DNA from: Candidatus Baldrarchaeota archaeon
GTDB lineage: Archaea > Asgardarchaeota > Baldrarchaeia > Baldrarchaeales > DXJG01
Direction of reading: 5' to 3'
Assembly: GCA_019056805.1 (NCBI GenBank)
Contig: DXJG01000001.1
Coordinates: 62,001-126,000 of the forward strand
Length of the DNA stretch: 64,000 nucleotides
Below, one piece after another: positions 44,757-52,516 of the stretch. Below the pieces are notes generated by a model, which saw only the letters and a program-made list of their open reading frames with translations, searched no databases and was not told the origin of the DNA. The translations under genes were made by a program, and so were the position numbers. Positions within the stretch are counted from its first letter, which is position 1. Each line of letters begins with the position of its first letter.

Positions 44757-44761
44757 TTAAA

Positions 44762-45775
44762 TCACTCACTTTTAACTTCTATATACTCGTCATCTAACCC
44801 TGATCCAACGACAATCCTAAACCATTTTTCTTGTTCACTTTGAACCTGCTCTAACATACCTTTAACAACAATCAAATCCCCATTAAAGGCTATGCTTCTA
44901 AATAATCCAATCATCGAAACAACTTCAGAAATGGCATCAGAATACTCTATGGGACCACTAATGATATCAAGAACTCGAATTTTATATATAGCAGGTCTAA
45001 AAACAGACTCAGTATCGTCAATTACCTTACATAACGCTTTTATCTTTGCTACTGGTTTGTAAATTAATTTTTTACGATTAATTTCTGAAGGAAGTCTAAT
45101 AGCGTTAACTACAAATCTTATGTCATCGTAATATCCGGTGTTTAACCGCCTTTGTTCGTAAAAGGATGTCTTGCTAAGTGTAATTTTTCCGGTCTTGTCC
45201 AGCTTCGCTAAAGTTGCGATCACCTTCCTGAAATTTTTAGCTCCATAAACAGCTAAATCAATATCACTTCCTTCATGCTGCATACCTAAACTTACGGAAC
45301 CATGTATCCCCCAAAATTCTAATGGGACATTAGAGTCTAAAGATAATTCTTTTACAAGTTTCACAGCCATTTCTTCAAGAAAATCCCTAGACTTCTTCCT
45401 TAAAAGCTTGCGCAAACATTCAGAAGGAACAAACACTTGCTTAATTAGAGATTTTGGAACACTTATCAACCACCTACCCAAGGACTCAGAAAAATAAAGA
45501 TATTCTGGAAAATGATCGTTAAAAGCTTTTACAAGCTTTTTATAGTTTTCTGGACTAAAAAGATCTTTAGGTCTGAGAAGATAAATACCTTTGAAATACC
45601 ATTTAATCTTTAACCATTCTATATCAAATTTATGCGCATATTCCTCTGGGATATATTTTAAAAAAGCTAGAATCCTGTTTTTTGGGTGTTCGTAGCCAAA
45701 CGTATAAAATATAAAGTTATGCTTTGTCAATACGATATCCCCATCTCTTAATAGAGGAGGAATCATGCTACTCAT
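44762..45775 (-). CDS. Nucleotidyltransferase-domain protein, copy 1
   Basis: 337 aa. [20 protein letters not shown] followed by LAVYG is the nucleotidyltransferase core (GS...DxD, about residues 190-205); the region [20 protein letters not shown] corresponds to DDSDSYFMPSIYPIEVLE in the downstream copy. An acidic third position is not obvious. It is divergent to DUF166 across a 183-base spacer containing a 12-base palindrome. Confidence 0.7.
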   Translation of the reverse strand: MSSMIPPLLRDGDIVLTKHNFIFYTFGYEHPKNRILAFLKYIPEEYAHKFDIEWLKIKWYFKGIYLLRPKDLFSPENYKKLVKAFNDHFPEYLYFSESLGRWLISVPKSLIKQVFVPSECLRKLLRKKSRDFLEEMAVKLVKELSLDSNVPLEFWGIHGSVSLGMQHEGSDIDLAVYGAKNFRKVIATLAKLDKTGKITLSKTSFYEQRRLNTGYYDDIRFVVNAIRLPSEINRKKLIYKPVAKIKALCKVIDDTESVFRPAIYKIRVLDIISGPIEYSDAISEVVSMIGLFRSIAFNGDLIVVKGMLEQVQSEQEKWFRIVVGSGLDDEYIEVKSE

Positions 45776-45865
45776 AGCGTATACAAGCCCCTATACGTTA
45801 ATTGTAACAAACCTTGTAAAGATACGATTTAGTTCAATATGTAACTCACATATTTATTTTTGCAC

Positions 45866-45877
45866 TACGTATACGTA
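45866..45877. repeat. Perfect 12-base palindrome in a divergent spacer
   Basis: TACGTATACGTA is its own reverse complement, lies in the spacer between the nucleotidyltransferase genes and DUF166, and is 82 bases before the DUF166 start. It is the sort of site a dimeric regulator would bind, but no regulator gene is adjacent. Confidence 0.4.
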
Positions 45878-45958
45878 CACGATAAGTGATTATAGACGAA
45901 AATTTTAAGTTAATAGCTTTTACCATTTAATTTAATTTCTAAATGTTGCGGTGATTCC

Positions 45959-46666
45959 ATGAAGATATTCATTATTACAATAGCTAATGATCCATGGAGT
46001 GATCGGATAATTAACAATATTCGTACTAGAGGACCAAGGTCTTGGACCTACGACATATATAAATATCAAACTATACCCCCAATCGAAGAATTACTAGACA
46101 TACGAGAAAAATATTTACCAACAAAAATGCCCGAGTGTGATTTAATACTTTCCCTCGGATTACCCGCAGATCTAGTTCTTCTTTTACCGCTAATAGCCAA
46201 AAAGTGCAAAGCGAAAGCAGCAATTGTACCAGTTGATGACCCTGAATGGATCCCGTTAGGAGTACAAAAACAACTTAGAAAGGAACTTTCCGAAATCGGC
46301 GTTGACTCGGTTTTCCCTAAACCTTTTTGTTCACTCAAGGCGACTAGTCGAAACCAGTATATTAGCGAATTTACAAAATATTTTGGCTATCCCCTTCTTG
46401 AAATTAAAATATCAAATAATTTAATTGTAGAGGTTAAAGTGAAACGTGGAGCACCATGTGGATCAACTTGGTATATTGCTGAAAAACTAATTAATACTAG
46501 AATTCAAGACGCAGAATATAGAGCAGGACTTGAACACCACAACTACCCATGCCTAGCTTCTAGAAAAATTGATTCACTAATTAAAGATTCTATTATGCAC
46601 CTAGCTGGATATCACATCAAAAATGTAGTTAAGAATGTCCTAGAAATCATTAAAAAAGAAAAATAA
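45959..46666 (+). CDS. DUF166 family protein
   Basis: 235 aa. DUF166 features: IITIANDPWSDRIINNIRTR at the N-terminus, DLILSLGLPADLVLLLP, PVDDPEWIPLGVQKQLRKEL, VKRGAPCGSTWYIAEKLI and the C-terminal GLEHHNYPCLASRKIDSLI. The two conserved cysteines suggest metal binding or chemistry. No function is established. Archaea with the Wood-Ljungdahl pathway often have it, a recollection I cannot check. Confidence 0.75.
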   Translation: MKIFIITIANDPWSDRIINNIRTRGPRSWTYDIYKYQTIPPIEELLDIREKYLPTKMPECDLILSLGLPADLVLLLPLIAKKCKAKAAIVPVDDPEWIPLGVQKQLRKELSEIGVDSVFPKPFCSLKATSRNQYISEFTKYFGYPLLEIKISNNLIVEVKVKRGAPCGSTWYIAEKLINTRIQDAEYRAGLEHHNYPCLASRKIDSLIKDSIMHLAGYHIKNVVKNVLEIIKKEK

Positions 46667-46812
46667 TGCTTTAAATCAGAATTTTAGAAAATTTGAACTT
46701 TAATATTTGGATGTTTTAGGTTTACCTCAAAATGATAAAGGTTTATTTAGGGGACGTATCTCTCTATTGGGGAGGAAGATATTGAGAAATACAGATACAA
46801 GGAGAGAGTAAA

Positions 46813-47580
46813 ATGACTTTTACTATAGCTATAACTGGAAAAGGTGGTACTGGGAAAACAACGGTTGCTGCATTGTTAATAAACTTTTTCCGTAAAAATT
46901 TTGAAGGTCCTATACTAGCCATTGATGCTGATCCAAATAACAATCTACATGAGGCTTTGGGATTAAATGTAAGTAAAACGGTTGGAGATATTCGTGAAGA
47001 AATTTTACAAAGTGAAAAATACTCCTCTCCCAGTATGTCAAAGGAAGGTTACCTCGAATACCTAATTTATGGTGAAGTTGTGGTTGAAGCGAATGGTTTT
47101 GACTTTATAGCTATGGGTAGACCTGAGGGCCCAGGATGCTACTGTTATGTAAATCATCTTTTAAGAAAAATTATAGACAATTTAGCGAGGAACTATCGTT
47201 TCATTATAATGGATACAGAGGCTGGTCTTGAACATATAAGTCGAAGAACAACCAGAGATATCGATGTTATGCTTATAACAACCGATACAAGTATAAGAAG
47301 TTTAAGAACAGCTAAGCGGATAAGAGATTTAGCTATAAGTTTAGAAACAAAAACAAAGAATTTCTATGTAGTGGTAAATAGAGCGTCTCAAGACATGTTA
47401 CCCCTAATACTTGAAGAATTAAATAAAATGAATCTAAAATTGATAGGGGTAATTCCAGAAGATCCACTTGTTCTAGAATACGATTTTAAAGGAAAACCTT
47501 TAATCGGCCTTCCCCCACACTCACCAGCAATCCAGGCTGTGGCAGATATAGTAGAAAAACTAAAACCGCTCATCCAATAA
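46813..47580 (+). CDS. cooC: CooC-type nickel-insertion ATPase
   Basis: 255 aa. Deviant Walker A GKGGTGKTTVAALL at the N-terminus, IDADPNNNLHEALG, PGCYCYVNHLLRKII with the CxC-type cysteines that join the dimer, and IIMDTEAGLEHISRRT. MinD-like ATPases of this kind mature CO dehydrogenase by inserting nickel. It faces the cdh operon tail to tail (31 bases) and shares family with 55147-55935. Confidence 0.9.
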   Translation: MTFTIAITGKGGTGKTTVAALLINFFRKNFEGPILAIDADPNNNLHEALGLNVSKTVGDIREEILQSEKYSSPSMSKEGYLEYLIYGEVVVEANGFDFIAMGRPEGPGCYCYVNHLLRKIIDNLARNYRFIIMDTEAGLEHISRRTTRDIDVMLITTDTSIRSLRTAKRIRDLAISLETKTKNFYVVVNRASQDMLPLILEELNKMNLKLIGVIPEDPLVLEYDFKGKPLIGLPPHSPAIQAVADIVEKLKPLIQ

Positions 47581-47611
47581 CTAGTGTTAAAATTAAAAAG
47601 AAATAATATTA

Positions 47612-49042
47612 TTATTGTTTTTCTCCAAAAACTTCCTGTTTCCAGATTTTTTCTAGGAACTGTTTAATATCTGCGGAGTCTCGGGGACCTACGAAGACTC
47701 TCCAGTCTTTTAAAAGATCTTCTAGTTCTCCACTAAGTCGTGCTGCATATCCAGGAATTATGACAGTTTTATGTTGTACTTTTTCCATCGCGCCCGAAGA
47801 AACCATGGTTTCATAAATATTCTCTGCTGTTAACTTCTTACCTGCTACTGCTGACTGTACACTGGTCCCCTCGGTATCAACAACCACCAGCCATGCATCT
47901 ATCTTGTTTCTTTCAACATCATCCTTAACAATGTAATATGTTAAGGCAAAGTTCGCGGTAACCAGCAGTGGTGACATCTCATTAGGTTTACCTATTTCAT
48001 ACAATCCAGGCTTTACTGATGGAGGAACTCTGGGATCTGTATATACACAATCTCTCCATACTATTACTGGTAAAATCGGCCAAACATCAATGGAATGAAG
48101 TATAAGGATATCGGCATACCTTGACATTAGTGAAGATGCGACTATAGATTCCATAAGCCTTTTTTCATCATCATTTCCATCAAAGAGCGACCATACAGCT
48201 GCTGGAACTCCAAGCAAAGGATAGCCGACATCAGAGTCTTCTCCCTCTATTGCAGCATACCTTAAAACACTGAACATACTGATGGTGTCTAAAATAGTTC
48301 CTCCATCAACAAAAGTCCCTGGATCAAGTACAAAGTCGTCAAGGTTATAGTATTTTTTAATCGATACCGTTAAGGATTTTAGGAGTGAAAGATCTCCAGG
48401 GGCTGATACCACTAGTGGACATTTGTATTTCGAGGAAAGTTCTGCCATTTCTTTCCAGTTTTGTTTATTAGCAGCATAAATAAGAGGTTTTTTATCACCA
48501 GCTATTGTTAAAGCTTCCTCAAGAACAGTAGGATTGTAAGAGCATAAAACCAGAGGAAGTTGAGTGTGCTTTAATACAGTGGAGACGGCGGTTGAAAACT
48601 TTTTCGAATCATCGGATACACATCTTACAGCGATCCCATCAAGTTTAAGTTCCCTTCCAATTCTGATGAAACTAAAGTCATTTACAAATTTTACTCTCTT
48701 AATTAACTCTTCTTCTTCCATTTCATCATGAACATCAATCATTAATGCCGTGGGATGTCGCCAAGTGAGCTCATGCCTGTACATTACATCTTTTCCGCCA
48801 ATAGTTATAGCATTGGGTGGAATTCCTATTGTAACTTCTTTGACAGGAGATCTTAAAACTTCTAGAAGCGCCTTTAATTTTTTACCGTACTTTGGTTCAG
48901 ATAGGGGAGTACACTTTTCAACGCTTACTTGTCTTTCAATAAGTTTTGCAGCAAAAGCCATACAACTACTTTCACCGCATTCGCCACAATTTGTTTGAGG
49001 GAGGTATTTGTATACATCAAGAGGTCTCAAAATTTTTGGCAT
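47612..49042 (-). CDS. cdhE: CODH/ACS gamma subunit CdhE (CFeSP large subunit)
   Basis: 476 aa. The N-terminal 4Fe-4S domain is PLDVYKYLPQTNCGECGESS with C18, C21, C26 and C43 (CMAFAAKLIERQVSVEKC). A TIM-barrel domain and a corrinoid-binding C-terminal domain (VQSAVAGKKLTAENIYETMV) follow. The corrinoid Fe-S protein carries the methyl group from methyl-H4MPT to the A-cluster of CdhC. Last gene of the operon; 11 bases after cdhD. Confidence 0.95.
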   Translation of the reverse strand: MPKILRPLDVYKYLPQTNCGECGESSCMAFAAKLIERQVSVEKCTPLSEPKYGKKLKALLEVLRSPVKEVTIGIPPNAITIGGKDVMYRHELTWRHPTALMIDVHDEMEEEELIKRVKFVNDFSFIRIGRELKLDGIAVRCVSDDSKKFSTAVSTVLKHTQLPLVLCSYNPTVLEEALTIAGDKKPLIYAANKQNWKEMAELSSKYKCPLVVSAPGDLSLLKSLTVSIKKYYNLDDFVLDPGTFVDGGTILDTISMFSVLRYAAIEGEDSDVGYPLLGVPAAVWSLFDGNDDEKRLMESIVASSLMSRYADILILHSIDVWPILPVIVWRDCVYTDPRVPPSVKPGLYEIGKPNEMSPLLVTANFALTYYIVKDDVERNKIDAWLVVVDTEGTSVQSAVAGKKLTAENIYETMVSSGAMEKVQHKTVIIPGYAARLSGELEDLLKDWRVFVGPRDSADIKQFLEKIWKQEVFGEKQ

Positions 49043-49053
49043 GCTTAATCCTC

Positions 49054-50367
49054 CTAATACTTGGCTTCAACCCATTTTTCATAGGGAATTTCGCTTAACG
49101 GTTTTCTAACCTTTTGCAACGCTTCAGCAAATGTCTTAGCAATTTTCATTGCAAGTGGATGCATCATCATGAAGAGGTCAGCTCCAGCCAACATACAAAC
49201 GATAGCAGTAGTAGCTTCCCACAATGGGCCTCTAAGTTCTCTTGGTCCCCACTCTTCGACTTTCATCCATGCTTCTCTAGCAGCCCAAGCATTAGTAGCA
49301 GCACAACTCATAGGTACTTGAAGAATTTCTTCCCCCATTAAGGCTGCAAGTCTGATACGTTCCATGACGCTGAAGGAGTATTCTATACCGTAACCTAAGG
49401 CTCCAGTTGTAGGATCGAGAATCAGTTGATTTTTGGGTAATCCAGCTTCAAGAATTTTTCTTGAAAGTTCTTTTGCTTGGTTTATATCCATGAAAGCTAA
49501 TGCAATAGCATTTTGTCCATGCTTCACTAGAGGTTCAACAGCTTTTGGAATATCCATATCCAATGTAATAGAAGCAAATACCAGCTTTTCCCCTTCCGTA
49601 GCTTTTGCAATTTCACGAAAGATGTCAATATCCTTCTCAGGATTCCCAGAACCACCAACTATAATCGGTTCATCAATAGCTTGTAGTACATCTTCCACGG
49701 TTCTTCTTGCTTCACTAGGAGGTGTGTCTTTGATACCGGGGTCTGTACTTACAAGATGAACAGAAACTAAGTCAGCTTTATATGTTTCTATGCATTTCTT
49801 AGCCCATGCAACTGGATCTTCTAGTACGTCAGCATAAGAACGCTTAACCGGACCAGCTAATGTTGGCCGCATATCAAATACGTCTAATGCAAATAAGGGT
49901 CGATTAATCGATGTTTCCTGAAATAGGAACATAGGAGGAGTGGAATAACCTCCAAGTTTATATGTAACGCCTCTAGAACCTCCTTCGCTCTTTGTAGCTC
50001 CAAGTTGAACTTCAGCAATCTTGCTTGTGTAAGGTAATTGTGGATACTTAAAAGGTATCGACAAAAGTTCAACAACTTTTGGTGGCGCTGGAGCAGCCGG
50101 AGTTACAGGTGGCACTCCTAAAACTCGCAAACCTTGTGGAGAAGCTTCAACAAGAAACTCTATTTTTCCTGTCGCTCCTGGCATAACTGGCTCCAGAGAT
50201 AATTTAAATAATTCTGGTCTTCCTGGAGCAGCTGCTGGTACAATTTCAATCGCAAATTCCTCCGCATCTATCGTTACATCCTCTAACTCTACGTTATCAG
50301 TTTCAGAAAGTAGTTTCAAAAGGTCAATTACTATTTTTTCATTTTCTTCCTTTTTTTCTTCCTTCAT
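49054..50367 (-). CDS. cdhD: CODH/ACS delta subunit CdhD (CFeSP small subunit)
   Basis: 437 aa. N-terminal module DNVELEDVTIDAEEFAIEIV, a linker, then the TIM barrel: YKLGGYSTPPMFLFQETSIN, DPVAWAKKCIETYKADLVSV, VGGSGNPEKDIDIFREIAKA, LILDPTTGALGYGIEYSFSV and AATNAWAAREAWM. It pairs with CdhE as the corrinoid protein. The ATG lies within the 3' end of a small ORF on another frame (50339-50506). Confidence 0.95.
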   Translation of the reverse strand: MKEEKKEENEKIVIDLLKLLSETDNVELEDVTIDAEEFAIEIVPAAAPGRPELFKLSLEPVMPGATGKIEFLVEASPQGLRVLGVPPVTPAAPAPPKVVELLSIPFKYPQLPYTSKIAEVQLGATKSEGGSRGVTYKLGGYSTPPMFLFQETSINRPLFALDVFDMRPTLAGPVKRSYADVLEDPVAWAKKCIETYKADLVSVHLVSTDPGIKDTPPSEARRTVEDVLQAIDEPIIVGGSGNPEKDIDIFREIAKATEGEKLVFASITLDMDIPKAVEPLVKHGQNAIALAFMDINQAKELSRKILEAGLPKNQLILDPTTGALGYGIEYSFSVMERIRLAALMGEEILQVPMSCAATNAWAAREAWMKVEEWGPRELRGPLWEATTAIVCMLAGADLFMMMHPLAMKIAKTFAEALQKVRKPLSEIPYEKWVEAKY

Positions 50368-50506
50368 GGGAGGCCTCCAGAGGCTTTATTATAACCTTTT
50401 CTGCTTGAATCTCCACTCCTTCTAATTCTAAAGTTACATTTTGCTGCAAAATTTTTGACAGAAATGAAACAATGTCAATTTCCTTTGATTTATTGGATGA
50501 AGTCAC
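50339..50506 (-). CDS. Small ORF between cdhC and cdhD with shared CODH/ACS motif
   Basis: A GTG-initiated frame of 55 codons that fills the gap between cdhC and cdhD and overlaps the first 29 bases of cdhD. The product includes VTLELEGVEIQAEKVIIKP. This closely resembles ILKGAKIHINKVIIKK at the CdhC C-terminus and VELEDVTIDAEEFAIEI at the CdhD N-terminus. A partial binding site (GTGATT, seven bases away) precedes it. It may be a small structural protein of the complex or a relic of a duplicated domain. Confidence 0.5.
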   Translation of the reverse strand: MTSSNKSKEIDIVSFLSKILQQNVTLELEGVEIQAEKVIIKPLEASHEGRKKGRK

Positions 50507-50512
50507 TGTGAA

Positions 50513-51946
50513 TCACTTCCCCTCGGTTTTCTTAATTATAACCTTGTTTATGTGAATTTTTGCGCCCTTTAGAATTATCTTTATCCCACCAGCTGGAACA
50601 GCTTGGCCAGCAACAGGAAGAGCTGTGGGCAATGATACTTGTGGAATACCTATAGTTGTGGGTTGTTCAGGTACAGCGGCAGCTTCTTCAGCAGCTGCTT
50701 CTTCAGCAGCTGCAGCTTCCATTTCACGGATTTTCTCAGCTACTGGATGGTTTTTCTCAAGCAGGAACTTTTTCAACTCTTCTATATTAGTTGCGTCTTT
50801 TTCTGTCGCTATTTTGTCTACCAATTCTTCCGGTATAGCATCCTTTACTCGCATTTTTAGTTCTTCAGGCATCCATACAACTCTATTCCAACCGCCATCA
50901 GCATAGAAGAACTTTCTAGATCGCATATACTCGATTCCTATTCCCAAGAATCCTTCTGTTTGTATTCCACCACCCGTTTGAGCTGCCATAGATGAGAATG
51001 GTAATCCGTTTACAGCCTCTCCTCTGAAACCTCGATGTACAATTCCTATACCATCAACTTCTGGTATATAGAAAGCTATACATTCAAAGCATCCGCACGA
51101 TGTATGAGGATATTCAAACATACTGTAAAGGTAAACTCTTTTTACTGATCCAAGTGATCGTTGTGCAACTACTTCGTTTATACCACTCCATTCACCTTTA
51201 ACAGGGTCTAAACATTCACCTTTTGGAATTGGAAAGTTTGGTCCCTTTGGATCTATATTAGCTGAAGCTCTTGCGTCAAGCCAGGTTAGAGAACCGCAAA
51301 GCGATATTCTTTCCGGCGTGATTACACAAACATGCGTTGGTGCAAACGATTGACAAAGTACACAACCGTAGAACATATCAACTTCTTCGTCTTTTAGTCC
51401 TCTAACTCGGGCATCTCTGGCTTCATATACCTGCATTGCTTCTTCAAATTTCTTGGCTACCTCATCTGGATCTGTTATAAAGGTTACCTGCATTTTTTCT
51501 ATGTAGGGCATTTCAGCTTTGAATAGTTTAATTAGTGCCATACCCCACCATTTTAGAGAATCTAGACCCTTCTTTACAGATTTTTTAGCGATTCTTATCC
51601 AGATATCGTATCTCTGGTTTAAGTGCATTATACCTTCGATGTAGTTTGTGTACATGTGGATACGTCGTTCAACGACTCCTTCGAGATCTGTTTCAAGTTT
51701 TGGTCCTGCAATTTCTATAAGTATGCCTAGTGGGTAGCTTCCCCCTTCTTTTAAATCTTTTAAATCTGGTCCAATGATTTGTACTTTTTCATCCTCTACT
51801 TCATCCATAGACCTTACTCGTACAAGTTCAAATTTGTGTTCTACTTTTGGTCCGCCAAATTCAAGGTACATATCATCTCTTCTTATTCTTTGCCCTTCAA
51901 AAGCTGGACTTATTTCAATAGGGAAACCAGCAAATGCTGATGACAT
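50513..51946 (-). CDS. cdhC: CODH/ACS beta subunit CdhC (acetyl-CoA synthase)
   Basis: 477 aa. Acetyl-CoA synthase motifs: FYGCVLCQSFAPTHVCVIT, RISLCGSLTWLDARAS, YPHTSCGCFECIAFYIPEVD (A-cluster cysteines) and GMAGETYS-like MAAQTGGGIQTEGFLGIGIE. It joins methyl, CO and CoA into acetyl-CoA. The archaeal form lacks the bacterial N-terminal domain. After residue 415 comes an Ala/Glu-rich linker and an 18-residue end IILKGAKIHINKVIIKK that recurs next door. Confidence 0.96.
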   Translation of the reverse strand: MSSAFAGFPIEISPAFEGQRIRRDDMYLEFGGPKVEHKFELVRVRSMDEVEDEKVQIIGPDLKDLKEGGSYPLGILIEIAGPKLETDLEGVVERRIHMYTNYIEGIMHLNQRYDIWIRIAKKSVKKGLDSLKWWGMALIKLFKAEMPYIEKMQVTFITDPDEVAKKFEEAMQVYEARDARVRGLKDEEVDMFYGCVLCQSFAPTHVCVITPERISLCGSLTWLDARASANIDPKGPNFPIPKGECLDPVKGEWSGINEVVAQRSLGSVKRVYLYSMFEYPHTSCGCFECIAFYIPEVDGIGIVHRGFRGEAVNGLPFSSMAAQTGGGIQTEGFLGIGIEYMRSRKFFYADGGWNRVVWMPEELKMRVKDAIPEELVDKIATEKDATNIEELKKFLLEKNHPVAEKIREMEAAAAEEAAAEEAAAVPEQPTTIGIPQVSLPTALPVAGQAVPAGGIKIILKGAKIHINKVIIKKTEGK

Positions 51947-51957
51947 TTTTTACCCTC

Positions 51958-52503
51958 CTAATCTTTTTTCTTTTCTTCTTTTAGAGTTTTCATTAAAATG
52001 TTAAGATTTTCAATCCAATCTTTCTCAGACAAATTCTGGAATGACCATGTAGCGTTAGGGTGATAATATCTGTCAAGAGATAGAGTTCTTATTTGTGGCG
52101 CAAAGTTCTTTAAACATGAAAGCAATTGTGATTGCAATTGATACGTGATTCCAACATATACCACTATGTCATGTGGTTTTGAACCATCAAGACTCCATTC
52201 AGGGTCTCTTAACCTATCGGTGATTTCTATAGCACCCATCGATAATGCGGGTTCTACGCCACGTTCTAAAAAGGCACTTAATGTGCTAGAAGTAGCGACA
52301 ATGGGAATTTTAGCGACCTCAGCAATTTCAATAACATAGTCTAAGAGGAGTTTCTCTCCAACTTTAACCTTTAAAGCTTCTGCTCCAACTATTATTAATG
52401 GATTTTTAGCCTTTTTTAACAGTTTTCCCGCTACTTCCCCAGTTAGTTTTAAAGCCGTTTTTGGTCCTGGAACATTACCCAACTGCCAAGGAGTAATGGA
52501 CAT
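51958..52503 (-). CDS. cdhB: CODH/ACS epsilon subunit CdhB
   Basis: 181 aa, flavodoxin-like DHS-fold protein. WQLGNVPGPKTALKLTGEVA and AKNPLIIVGAEALKVKVGEK at the N-terminus, then SLDGSKPHDIVVYVGITYQL and LSLDRYYHPNATWSFQNL match CdhB. It stabilises the CdhA alpha subunit; exact role uncertain. Located 13 bases after cdhA in the conserved order. Confidence 0.95.
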   Translation of the reverse strand: MSITPWQLGNVPGPKTALKLTGEVAGKLLKKAKNPLIIVGAEALKVKVGEKLLLDYVIEIAEVAKIPIVATSSTLSAFLERGVEPALSMGAIEITDRLRDPEWSLDGSKPHDIVVYVGITYQLQSQLLSCLKNFAPQIRTLSLDRYYHPNATWSFQNLSEKDWIENLNILMKTLKEEKKKD

Positions 52504-52516
52504 AGTTGTTCACCCC

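Noticed and set aside
49433..49759. Forward ORF of 108 codons inside cdhD
   Set aside because: It is antisense to a conserved catalytic-domain region and shows no start signal.
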